Shown here piece after piece: positions 26,513-34,898 of a stretch of 64,000 nt of DNA. Under the pieces are notes generated by a model. That model saw only the letters and a list, made by a program, of their open reading frames with translations, ran no database searches and was not told the DNA's origin. Made by a program: the position numbers and the translations under genes. Source of the DNA: CAZAQV01 sp964487255 (GTDB taxonomy: Bacteria; Myxococcota_A; Polyangia; Polyangiales; CAZAQV01). Where the stretch lies: positions 1 through 64,000 of the forward strand of contig CAZAQV010000005.1 of assembly GCA_964487255.1 (NCBI GenBank), read 5' to 3'. Each line of letters starts with the position of its first letter. Within the stretch, counting starts at the first letter, position 1.

Positions 26513-27514
26513 ATGAGCGGCGAGGCATCCCCCGAAGAGCGCCGTTACGAGACGACGCTTCGACCAACACGCTTCGACGACTTCGTCGGACAAGACAAAA
26601 TCAAGGACAACCTTCGGGTATTCGTCAAGGCCGCCCTGCAGCGAAAAGAACCGCTCGACCACGTTCTGTTCTGCGGCCCACCAGGACTGGGCAAAACAAC
26701 GCTTGCGTTTATCTTGGCCCAAGAGCTGGGCGTGCACGTGCATCTCGCTTCAGGCCCGGCGATTGAGCACAAGGGGCAGCTCGCGTCACTGCTCACGAAG
26801 CTCGAAGAGCACGACGTCTTGTTCATCGACGAGATCCACCGCTTGTCGGCGGTGGTCGAAGAGAACCTCTACACCGCCGTCGAAGACTTCCGCATCGATG
26901 TTGTGCATGGCGACGGACCGTACGCAGCAACGCTGCAGCTCCCGCTTCGTCCCTTCACGCTCGTTGGCGCAACAACGCGGACAGGGCTTCTCACACGTCC
27001 CATGCTCTCGCGTTTTGGCTATGTCGCACGCCTCGATTACTACGACAGCAAGACACTCGCCAAGGTGGTCTCGCGCAGCGCACGGCTCTTGCAAATCGAT
27101 GTCAGTGAGGACGGCGCACAAGAGATCGCGCGACGTTCGCGCGGCACACCTCGCATTGCCAACCGGTTGCTTCGTCGTGCGCGCGACTTCGCGGAAGTGC
27201 TCGGTGATGGCACGCTCGACGAAGAGCAAGCAGCCGACGCACTCGACCGCTTGGACGTGGACGAAGCCGGTCTCGACGAAATGGACCGTCGGCTTCTTCG
27301 CGTGGTCATCGACCACTACGGCGGCGGCCCCGTCGGTATCGAGACCCTTGCGGCAGCGCTCAGCGAGCCGCGCGACACGCTCGAAGACGTGTACGAACCC
27401 TACCTCATCCAGCGCGGCTTCCTGGCGCGCACCTCCCGCGGGCGCATGGTCACCGAGCACGCCTACAAACACCTTGGCCTCGCACCCCCCAAAGGCCAAA
27501 CGGTCCTCTTCTAG
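26513..27514 (+). CDS. ruvB: Holliday junction branch migration ATPase RuvB
   Basis: From ATG 26513 the protein has 333 residues with standard RuvB features: LRPTRFDDFVGQDKIKDNL at the N-terminus, Walker A GPPGLGKTT, Walker B LFIDEIHRL, the arginine-finger/sensor region GATTRTGLLTRPMLSRFG, and a C-terminal winged helix with RDTLEDVYEPYLIQRGFL. RuvB hexamers drive branch migration with RuvA. The stop overlaps the start of the next gene by one nucleotide. The ribosome-binding site is weak; an upstream in-frame GTG exists but would add unconserved residues. Confidence 0.97.
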   Translation: MSGEASPEERRYETTLRPTRFDDFVGQDKIKDNLRVFVKAALQRKEPLDHVLFCGPPGLGKTTLAFILAQELGVHVHLASGPAIEHKGQLASLLTKLEEHDVLFIDEIHRLSAVVEENLYTAVEDFRIDVVHGDGPYAATLQLPLRPFTLVGATTRTGLLTRPMLSRFGYVARLDYYDSKTLAKVVSRSARLLQIDVSEDGAQEIARRSRGTPRIANRLLRRARDFAEVLGDGTLDEEQAADALDRLDVDEAGLDEMDRRLLRVVIDHYGGGPVGIETLAAALSEPRDTLEDVYEPYLIQRGFLARTSRGRMVTEHAYKHLGLAPPKGQTVLF

Positions 27515-28725
27515 TGCCCGGCCCTGCGACACCGGAGGCCAGTTCTCCATCGTCAGTGACAACCAAGAACTGTCCACAGGTGACACTCTGCAAGACGATC
27601 GGCTGGTTTGTCGTGCTGCTCCCGGTGACAACACTTCCAGGCCCGACTCGCACCCTCGCCGACGAGACCAGCGGCACATGGACCGGCCAGGCCGAAGTGC
27701 GCGGCAACTATTATTGGGAGCGCAATACGCGTGTCGTCGCTCCCGAGGTGGGGGTCACGCTCGAAAGTCCCGAGGGCTTACGTATCAAAGGCCACTACCT
27801 CGTCGACAGCATCACCAGCGCGAGCGTCGCTGCTGGCACGCGCGTCGACGTGGGTTTCACGGAAATTCGCCACGATGTGAGCCTCGGCATTGGCGCAACC
27901 TCAGGCGTTGGAGACGATGAGCTACAGATCGACCTCTCCGGCCGCGTCAGTACCGAGCCTGACTACTTCTCAAAGTCGGTCACCCTCTCGAGCACACTTC
28001 TGTTCAACGAAAAAAACACCTCGCTCGGCGTTCGCGGAACCTTCTTACAGGACGACATCTCAAGCGTCATTCGCGGCGCGGGTGGCGTGGAAGGCGAAAT
28101 TGACGACCGCGGACAGGTCGGCACGCTGACCTCGATCAATGGCAGCTTGAGCGCGTCGCACAATCTATCGCCGACCTTGGTTCTATCCGCGGGCTACGAC
28201 TACACCTATCTCAGCGGATACCTCGCAAACCCATATCGATCGGTCAGCCTCGGAGGTGCCCCGCTCGCCGAGTCTCACCCGGACATGCGTCACCGCCACG
28301 TACTGCATTCGCGGCTAGCCGTGTACTTCCCTGGAACGAAAACTGCGGTACACGGCATGATGCGTCTCTACGGCGATAGCTGGGACGTCTATGCGCTCAA
28401 CCCCGAAGTGCGCCTCTATCAGTCTTTCGGCAACGCGCTCCATACGCGCATGCGCTATCGATTCTATGTACAGACGGACGCTTTCTTTTACGAGAGCGCT
28501 TATGAGCCGGAAGACCAGTACTACACCGCAGACGGCAAGATGCAGTCGTTCGAAACGCACTTGGTTGGCCTGCAATTCTCGCTTCCCTTCACCTTCCTCG
28601 AAGACTCGGGCGTGGCCTTCTTGAGTCGCTCGACCTTCGATCTTTCGTTCGACGTTGCGCACTCGACCTCGATCTTCGGCGACTACATTATCGCGCAGAC
28701 CGGCTGGCGCGTGCCGTTCGAGTAA
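27514..28725 (+). CDS. DUF3570-like outer-membrane barrel protein
   Basis: This 403-residue protein has an N-terminal signal (TIGWFVVLLPVTTLP) followed by NYYWERNTRVVAPEVGVTLE, which resembles the DUF3570 outer-membrane family. The remainder is an alternating hydrophobic beta pattern ending in SFDVAHSTSIFGDYIIAQTGWRVPF with a terminal aromatic residue, typical of barrels folded by the BAM machinery. GTG 27514 overlaps the ruvB stop; a GTG near 27556 is an alternative start closer to the signal. DUF3570 genes elsewhere sit with thioredoxin-like or flavin-transferase genes, none of which are here. Function unknown. Confidence 0.8.
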   Translation: MPGPATPEASSPSSVTTKNCPQVTLCKTIGWFVVLLPVTTLPGPTRTLADETSGTWTGQAEVRGNYYWERNTRVVAPEVGVTLESPEGLRIKGHYLVDSITSASVAAGTRVDVGFTEIRHDVSLGIGATSGVGDDELQIDLSGRVSTEPDYFSKSVTLSSTLLFNEKNTSLGVRGTFLQDDISSVIRGAGGVEGEIDDRGQVGTLTSINGSLSASHNLSPTLVLSAGYDYTYLSGYLANPYRSVSLGGAPLAESHPDMRHRHVLHSRLAVYFPGTKTAVHGMMRLYGDSWDVYALNPEVRLYQSFGNALHTRMRYRFYVQTDAFFYESAYEPEDQYYTADGKMQSFETHLVGLQFSLPFTFLEDSGVAFLSRSTFDLSFDVAHSTSIFGDYIIAQTGWRVPFE

Positions 28726-28883
28726 ACGCGAGGCCTCCTTGCTATCGGGCCTATCGGGAATTCTGGGCTTCAGATGGCTGCTCAAACTGCCAGCGCGGCC
28801 CATCGCTTGTCTCAAAAACGCCGATGTTTGGGGCTGTCCGCACGTGGGTCTTCGCGGTTCATTTCTTGCATGATTTCAGTCTC

Positions 28884-30479
28884 ATGAATCGCCGTCTCGT
28901 CTCGCACGCACTGCCTCTCTTGCTTCTTCCTGTCGCTTGCAGCCCTGACACCGGGAGCGCAACGGGTGGCTCTGACTCGCCGCATTTGGTCGCGAACGGA
29001 AAAGCGGACAACTACTACTCCGATGTCGCAGCTGAGTTCGAGCTGACCGGCACGGTCGCGGTTGAGATGACGCAGGCCGAGTTCGACGACGAGCTTGTTC
29101 GCATGGAACTGGTTAACCGACGCATCACGGCGGTCGGCCTCTACCTCACAGGTTATGTGACCGACAAGTTCGAGGGCATCGATCGCAACGACGATGGCGA
29201 AATTTCGGACGACGAGGTGTTCTTTCGCAACGTGGGCTGGGGCGACTTTCAAGGCATGGTTCGCAACCTGACCGTGGCACCCGAAGACGTCTATCAGGAC
29301 GCCGACGGAAACACGCACGTGACGTTCTCGCTCGACATGGCAGGACCTCCCACATTGCTCTCATTAATCCCTCCCGCGGAGGATCCGGGCTTTGGTCCCT
29401 TCGTCTTTGAATTTGCGATGCCTGCTGGCAAAAGCGTGGACCCCAACGAAGTGCCGCGCGGCGAGTTCCGCAGCTTCAACCCCGAGACCTACGAAGGTGA
29501 GATCGAGTTGGTGCGCATGGAAGTTCGCCCGCTTCCAAAGGTGGGAAACGCGTACCCCCAATACGCGGCGTTCGCGCAGGACGGGCTCTTCGATATTTCC
29601 CTCTTCTACGGCTACGACTACAACACCGAACGCTGGGACATCCGCGAGGCCGAAGAGGCGTTCTCCTTTTTGCAGCGCAAGGGTTTTGAGACACCCGTGC
29701 CCGAGTTTGATCTGCTGACCGCCGACTCCGGTCCATTCACCAAGACCTTGTATTTCGGCGGCCAAGCCACACGGGTCGAGGTCTACATCTACCACGCCGA
29801 CATGTTCGAAGGCGCGCGCGACTTTCAGCACGACCTGGCGCTCCAGGAGCTGACCAGCCGAGATGTGTTTTTCTACAACGGCCACGCCGGCCCCTACTAC
29901 GGCTTTTACCTCGACGAAGAAAAGCTCGCTCAGGTTGACTATGCAGAGTTCGCGACCGCAGCATTTGAAACAGACCGCCAACAGTTTGTCGTCGCGCAGG
30001 GCTGTCAGACTTATTCGCAGTACGCGGACATGATGTACGCCAACCCTGCGAAGAGCGAAGACAACCTCGACGTGATCACGACGGTCAACTACTCGTACGG
30101 ACAGGGAACGACCGACTTACTCTGGGACCTCATCAAGCACGACGCCCAAGACGCGCATCAACCCACGGACTTTTACGAGATTGTTCGACGCCTCAACCAG
30201 TCCTGGATCAACCGCAGCAAGCAAGTGTTCTATGGCGTGATGGGCATCGACGGAAACAGCCAGCTTCACCCCTACGCACAACCGGACCGCATCGGAGATC
30301 TTTGTGCGCAGACGAGCGATTGCGGCGACCCGGCAGGAAACGTCTGTGTCGCGTCCTTTGACGGCACCGAGCGCTGCGCAGCCATCGCCGTCGGCGAATC
30401 TGACTGCCCCGCAGGCACGAACTTCGGCAACCTCGGGCAAGGGAACGTACTGACGAACACCGTCTGTTTCGCGCCCTGA
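28884..30479 (+). CDS. Large lipoprotein with EF-hand-like motif
   Basis: This 531-residue protein starts at ATG 28884 with a lipoprotein signal (MNRRLVSHALPLLLLPVAC) and lipobox LPVAC. An EF-hand-like Ca2+ loop, DRNDDGEISDDE, lies at about 109-120. The rest has no family I can name; it contains FYNGHAGPYYGFYLDEEKL and a Cys-paired C-terminus (CAQTSDCGDPAGNVC, CFAP). The HAG element recalls a catalytic His-containing hydrolase region, but I cannot confirm that. The gene stands alone after the DUF3570 barrel. Confidence 0.75.
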   Translation: MNRRLVSHALPLLLLPVACSPDTGSATGGSDSPHLVANGKADNYYSDVAAEFELTGTVAVEMTQAEFDDELVRMELVNRRITAVGLYLTGYVTDKFEGIDRNDDGEISDDEVFFRNVGWGDFQGMVRNLTVAPEDVYQDADGNTHVTFSLDMAGPPTLLSLIPPAEDPGFGPFVFEFAMPAGKSVDPNEVPRGEFRSFNPETYEGEIELVRMEVRPLPKVGNAYPQYAAFAQDGLFDISLFYGYDYNTERWDIREAEEAFSFLQRKGFETPVPEFDLLTADSGPFTKTLYFGGQATRVEVYIYHADMFEGARDFQHDLALQELTSRDVFFYNGHAGPYYGFYLDEEKLAQVDYAEFATAAFETDRQQFVVAQGCQTYSQYADMMYANPAKSEDNLDVITTVNYSYGQGTTDLLWDLIKHDAQDAHQPTDFYEIVRRLNQSWINRSKQVFYGVMGIDGNSQLHPYAQPDRIGDLCAQTSDCGDPAGNVCVASFDGTERCAAIAVGESDCPAGTNFGNLGQGNVLTNTVCFAP

Positions 30480-30583
30480 GCACCGCGCCCCCGCGGTACA
30501 ATTGTGGGTAACGGCAATGCTTTTTGCCTAGAGACAATGCTTTCTCTTTTTCTTTCTCGGTGTCGTCCTCTAGATTAACTTGG

Positions 30584-31963
30584 GTGAGCGCTACGGACCA
30601 GCCAACGCATGACCTCGGGCGCGACGTCATCGATGTCTCCGGTCGCACACTGTATCTCGTCGCGATTGTCGGCAGCAGAATGCACCGCTTTGAAGTCATG
30701 GCAGGATCAAAGGTTGTGATCGGCCGCTCCGAAGAAGCGGATGTTCAGATCGACACACCTGGCCTCTCTCGCGTGCACGCCAAAGTCTCCCTGGATGACT
30801 CACTCGCCGTGCAAGACCTGGGCAGCCGCAACGGGACGCGCGTGAACGGCATCACGATTCAAGGGTGGCATCCTTTTCGGCTCGGGCAGCCCATCGAACT
30901 CGGCGACGTTCTTTTGGTGGTCCAAGACCGCTCGGCAACCGGGTCGCTTGCCGAAGAGCACGTCGTTCAGATCGAGGCAGACGGTCACGCCCCTCAAACC
31001 CACAACCTCAACCCTTCCAAAGAGGTTGTCTCGCTGTACGCGGTGGCTGAGCGCGTAGCTCAAGGCGGTCTGCCCGTGCTCATCACGGGTCCGAGCGGCG
31101 TCGGTAAGGAGCACCTCGCCCGTTTTATTCACGAGCGCTCCCAACAAGCGGGTGAACGACTGGTCGTACTTGACTGCGCTTCGATTTCAGAGGATCGCTT
31201 CGCCGAAGAGCTCTTCGGACACCATTCCGCGCGAGGGCCCGTGCCGGGGCTGTTGCGCGCAGCCGACGGCGGAACGCTCTTGCTTGACTCTGTCGATCAC
31301 CTTCCGCTCGAACTCCAGTCTCGCCTCTCGCGCACGCTTGAGACTGGCATCTACCTCCCCGTGGGCGCCTCCCGCGAAGAACGAAGCGCCTTTCGTGTGA
31401 TGGCGACTTCGCGCCTCGATCTCGAAAGCCAGGCTGCTGCCGGTCAGTTTCAAACGGAGCTTTTCTATCGAATCTGTGGCGTGCACCTCAAGGTCCCACC
31501 CTTGGCGGAAGAGGGCGACGGCCTCCGGCCACTGATCGAAACGTTGCTTGAGCAGATCCAACAAAGCGATGACGCGACGATCGAGCTTACAGAAGGTGCC
31601 CTCGATGCCTTGGTCGAACATCCTTGGCCGGGCAATGTGCGTGAACTCAAGCTCACGCTCCGCCGGCTCGTTGCGCTCCATGCAGGTCAGGCGGTCGACG
31701 CCAAGCTGGTCGCGGCCAACCTCAAGGCCCATGCGCCCAGCTTTGGCACACACGAACAATCGGCGCCTCCTTCGCCTTCAGCGGACCTGTCTGCAGATTT
31801 GGCGAAGCTGGAACGGCAGCGTATCCTCTCAGCTCTTGAATCCAATGACGGCAATCAGACAAAGGCGGCGAACGCTCTCGGGGTCTCGCGCAAGGTGCTC
31901 ATGCGACGCCTCGACCAATACGGTATTCCACGGCCGCGCAAGGGCGCGAAACCGTCTGACTAG
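30584..31963 (+). CDS. FHA and degenerate sigma-54-type AAA+ regulator
   Basis: This protein (about 459 residues from GTG 30584) has an FHA domain (about 40-115, motifs GRSEE, SRVHA, SRNGT) that binds phospho-Thr. Next come an AAA+ domain with Walker A ITGPSGVGKE (about 165) and a C-terminal Fis-type helix-turn-helix (KAANALGVSRKVLMRRL). It looks like an NtrC-family enhancer-binding protein, but the GAFTGA loop that contacts sigma-54 is absent (ELFGHHSARGPVPGLL) and Walker B reads LLLDSVDHL with Ser in place of the catalytic Glu. It probably no longer activates sigma-54 and may be a kinase-responsive DNA-binding protein. It is followed by the coupled signalling genes. Confidence 0.85.
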   Translation: MSATDQPTHDLGRDVIDVSGRTLYLVAIVGSRMHRFEVMAGSKVVIGRSEEADVQIDTPGLSRVHAKVSLDDSLAVQDLGSRNGTRVNGITIQGWHPFRLGQPIELGDVLLVVQDRSATGSLAEEHVVQIEADGHAPQTHNLNPSKEVVSLYAVAERVAQGGLPVLITGPSGVGKEHLARFIHERSQQAGERLVVLDCASISEDRFAEELFGHHSARGPVPGLLRAADGGTLLLDSVDHLPLELQSRLSRTLETGIYLPVGASREERSAFRVMATSRLDLESQAAAGQFQTELFYRICGVHLKVPPLAEEGDGLRPLIETLLEQIQQSDDATIELTEGALDALVEHPWPGNVRELKLTLRRLVALHAGQAVDAKLVAANLKAHAPSFGTHEQSAPPSPSADLSADLAKLERQRILSALESNDGNQTKAANALGVSRKVLMRRLDQYGIPRPRKGAKPSD

Positions 31964-31967
31964 CAGC

Positions 31968-32744
31968 GTGCTCGCGGGCGTCATCCTGCTCATCGGCGGC
32001 TATGCTTCGATCGCTGCTGCGCAAACTCCGGAAGACGTCACCGAGGCCTACCAGAACGCGAGTTTCGAGACGGCGATCGAGCTCGCCAAGAAGATTGAGA
32101 CGACCGGGTCGATCTCAAAAGAGGCCTACTTGTCCCTACTGGAAACCAAGTTGCTGGCCCAGGCCGCCCTCCAGGATGCCGCCGCTGTTGACGAAACCCT
32201 GCGCGCACTCATCGAGCTCGACCGCGCACGAGCCTTTGGCCCGGGCATTCCGCCTGATCTGCAAGCACGCTTCAAGACGCTTCGCACACAGACCGTCGGG
32301 GAGCCCGCAATTTCCATCGTCACGCGACGAGAGCGGCGTGACCTGCTCGTCTCTGCGGAGCTGGTCGGTGACTCCGCGCAACTCTTCCGTCACTTCGAGC
32401 TCGCCGTGGGTAGCGGAGGCGCGTTCCGAGAGATCCGTGCTTGGCCTGCGCGGCTTGAGGGCATGGCGGAACAATCCACATCCGTTCGGGTGCGTGCTAT
32501 TGGCCCCGCCGGCATCGCGATCACGGAGGCGAGCCGGGAGTACAAACCTGCAACTTCCCCGATCGCTCGCTCGCTCGCCGCGCCCCTTGCAGGTCCCAGT
32601 GAGGAGGAAGGCGACGATAGTCTGACCTGGTGGATCCTGGGTGCTGTAGCCGTGGTGGCTGTCGCGGGCATCGCGACAACCGCAATCGTCCTCTCACAAG
32701 AGCCAGACACACGCGTCAGCGCACCGACGCTTAGCGGGCCATGA
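31968..32744 (+). CDS. Signal-peptide/TM protein of the kinase operon
   Basis: This 258-residue protein starts at GTG 31968, four nt after the regulator's stop. It has an N-terminal signal-like segment (VLAGVILLIGGYASIAAAQT), a helical TPR-like periplasmic region (TEAYQNASFETAIELAKKIE), and a single C-terminal membrane helix (about 220-242, WWILGAVAVVAVAGIATTAIVL). It overlaps the Ser/Thr kinase start by 4 nt (ATGA). The layout resembles proteins that cooperate with PEGA-type kinases in Myxococcota, but its own role is unknown. Confidence 0.72.
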   Translation: MLAGVILLIGGYASIAAAQTPEDVTEAYQNASFETAIELAKKIETTGSISKEAYLSLLETKLLAQAALQDAAAVDETLRALIELDRARAFGPGIPPDLQARFKTLRTQTVGEPAISIVTRRERRDLLVSAELVGDSAQLFRHFELAVGSGGAFREIRAWPARLEGMAEQSTSVRVRAIGPAGIAITEASREYKPATSPIARSLAAPLAGPSEEEGDDSLTWWILGAVAVVAVAGIATTAIVLSQEPDTRVSAPTLSGP

Positions 32745-34381
32745 CCGAGGGCAGCGAGGCAACACAGACCGTCGCTGCACGCGCGCACACGAAGCCCCGC
32801 GATGCCTCGATGCCAGAGTACATCGGACCCTACCGGTTGGTTGAGGAAATCGCGTCGGGCGGCATGGGTACGGTCTATCTCGCCGTACGCAAGCTCGACG
32901 ATCGGGTGAAGAAAGTCGTCGCACTCAAGACAATTCACCCCCATTTGGCCAAGCAACCTGGCTTCGTCGAGATGTTCTTGGACGAGGCCTCGATTGCCGC
33001 GCGCATCTCACACCCCAACGCAGCGACTATTGTCGACTTTGGAGATGCCGATGGTTGCTTTTATCTGGCCATGGAGTACCTGCGAGGCGAACCCTTCGAT
33101 GCGGTGCTCGAACAAGTCAAGAAGGAACCTTCGATCCGTCGAAACCCCGGCTATCCGCTTTTGATCGCGCACGTCGCCGCCGAAGCCGCAGAGGGAATAC
33201 ATGCCCTGCACGAGTTACGCGACGCAGACGGACGCCTACTCGAGGCGGTCCACCGGGACATCTCCCCACACAATATTCTAATCGGGTATGACGGTCGCAT
33301 CACCGTGCTCGACTTCGGCGTCGCGCGCTCCAAGGACAAGGTTCACCAGACTGAGACGGGTGAGATTCGCGGGAAGGTTGCCTATGTCTCACCAGAGCAA
33401 ATGCACGGTGAGCCCGCAGAACGCCGAAGCGACATCTGGTCGCTCGGGGTCGTGCTCTGGGAGGCCATCGCTTTGCGCTCGCTCTTTCGACGGACGACGC
33501 CCGTCGACACGATCTTGGCCGTTCGTGGAGCACCGATCGATGCCGTCTCCGAACATTACCCGCTCGTTGACCCAGCCCTTGAAGAAGTCCTCGCTCTTGC
33601 ACTCAACCGAAAAGTTGAAGCACGGCACAAGACTGCGGATGACTTCGCGTCCGCATTGCGAGCCGTGGCTCAGAAGGGGGACGGTCGCCGCGGCGTCGCG
33701 AACTTGATGCGACAGCTTTTTCCGGATGGTGAGACTGCGCACCACGAGCGCCTGCTTCGAGCGCAGAGCGCCTCGATTCGCCCGCAAACAGGGCTGCATA
33801 ACGGTCGCCTTCGCGCCCGCGTGGCGCTTGTCGCCACGGCACTGCTCAGCGGCATCAGCGCGTACTTCTTGCTCGCGGAGGGCAGCAACCCCGGCCCGAA
33901 GTCCGCGGAGTTGGGCCCCCGCGTACAGAGCACTGTCCCCGAAGCATCCTTTCAAATCGCTCCACTAGAGGCCGCGTCTTTCGACGCCTCCGTATCGCCG
34001 GCGGGACACGCAAAAGACGCAAAGGCCCTCAACGACGCATCCGATGCCGCAGGCCGTCGAAACATCGCGGCAAGGCGACCTCGCCGGCCTCACCCCAGCA
34101 GGCGCCCTTCACGCAGGCTGCGCGCCTATGCCAAACAAAAAGCCTCGACACCCGAGGCCCCGGCGACGGGAACGCTGAACATCGTCACTCCGGGAGGCTG
34201 GGCCATCCTGCTCGATGAAAAGGGAAAACGCCTTGGGCGCACGCCTCTATCTGTGAAACTTGCGGCCGGCTCACACCGCTTGACGTTGGTTCCCTTCGGC
34301 GACCCGTCGAAGAAGCAAAAGGTCTCCGTTCGCGTTCGTGCAGACCAGCCGACACGCAAAGCCGTACCGTTGTCGCCCTAG
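32741..34381 (+). CDS. PknB-like Ser/Thr protein kinase with PEGA domain
   Basis: This 546-residue kinase has an N-terminal kinase domain (about 27-310) with GGMGTVYLAV, catalytic HRDISPHNIL, VLDFGVAR and the activation segment KVAYVSPEQM. A transmembrane helix (about 350-372) follows, and a PEGA-like external domain (about 470-546, GTLNIVTPGGWAILLD, TPLSVKLAAGSHRLTLV). HRD and DFG are intact, so it should be active. It overlaps the preceding gene by ATGA. The neighbouring FHA regulator is a plausible phosphorylation target, and the set could be a phospho-Thr-driven transcription switch (inference). Confidence 0.9.
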   Translation: MTEGSEATQTVAARAHTKPRDASMPEYIGPYRLVEEIASGGMGTVYLAVRKLDDRVKKVVALKTIHPHLAKQPGFVEMFLDEASIAARISHPNAATIVDFGDADGCFYLAMEYLRGEPFDAVLEQVKKEPSIRRNPGYPLLIAHVAAEAAEGIHALHELRDADGRLLEAVHRDISPHNILIGYDGRITVLDFGVARSKDKVHQTETGEIRGKVAYVSPEQMHGEPAERRSDIWSLGVVLWEAIALRSLFRRTTPVDTILAVRGAPIDAVSEHYPLVDPALEEVLALALNRKVEARHKTADDFASALRAVAQKGDGRRGVANLMRQLFPDGETAHHERLLRAQSASIRPQTGLHNGRLRARVALVATALLSGISAYFLLAEGSNPGPKSAELGPRVQSTVPEASFQIAPLEAASFDASVSPAGHAKDAKALNDASDAAGRRNIAARRPRRPHPSRRPSRRLRAYAKQKASTPEAPATGTLNIVTPGGWAILLDEKGKRLGRTPLSVKLAAGSHRLTLVPFGDPSKKQKVSVRVRADQPTRKAVPLSP

Positions 34382-34391
34382 GACGCAGCCG

Positions 34392-34431
34392 TTGTTCCAG
34401 CATGGGACAAGAGCGCCCCACAGAGGGACAA
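34392..34431 (+). promoter_or_regulatory. Composite palindromic site A (TTGTCCCA-type half sites)
   Basis: TTGTTCCA (34392-34399), GCA, TGGGACAA (34403-34410), 13 nt, then AGGGACAA (34424-34431). The same three-half-site layout recurs inverted at 36479-36517. Either a dimeric regulator's operator or terminal inverted repeats. Confidence 0.55.
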
Positions 34432-34898
34432 CACACTTTTGACATGTTCCGATGGCGCACGGTTTGCGGGTTTCTAAGCAGCTTCTCGTGCTTGGTTTAC
34501 AAGAATTTTCGGTGCGTAGACTGCGCACGCTCTTTGCAAAGCTGATGAGTATGTCTCGATGCGCCAAACCCGCAAACCACCAACTGCACCATTAACCGCG
34601 GGTTTGGCGTAGGCCGAGACGGCAAAGAAGTCTTCATGACCTCCCCCCAATTGTCGTGACAGGCGCAAATGGAATCTGGCGTCGACCTCCGCGTGGTTTG
34701 GTTGGTCGTCGATCCGAGCGAACTCGGCTACGTTTTTCGTTAACTCCACCGAGCTTGTAGAGCCAGTGGACGCGTTTGTACTTCACTGCAAAGTGAGACC
34801 TAAGCGGTCACTCGGGGCTCGACACCACGATCGGCAACGGCCCGCACCCGAAAAGCAGGTGCGAGCCGATGGCGCGAAGTTGGCCGGTCTAGGCGAAG
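34432..34898. other. Gene-poor region with mutually exclusive hairpins
   Basis: GGTTTGCGGGTTT (34461-34473) can pair with AAACCCGCAAACC (34566-34578). Alternatively CGCCAAACCCGC (34562-34573) can pair with GCGGGTTTGGCG (34598-34609); the two overlap, so both cannot form at once. A 91-residue minus-strand reading frame spans 34474-34749 without family similarity. I do not count it as a gene. This is a candidate small RNA or attenuator. Confidence 0.5.

Noticed and set aside
30480..30540. GGCAA/TTGCC hairpin after the EF-hand lipoprotein
   Set aside because: Short, and followed by a coding start; not distinct from background.
34439..34467. TTGACA-type -35 element downstream of site A
   Set aside because: No acceptable -10 sequence at the expected spacing.
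34474..34749. 91-residue minus-strand frame in the kinase/DUF1996 interval
   Set aside because: No family similarity, no ribosome-binding site, and it overlaps alternative hairpins that better explain the sequence.
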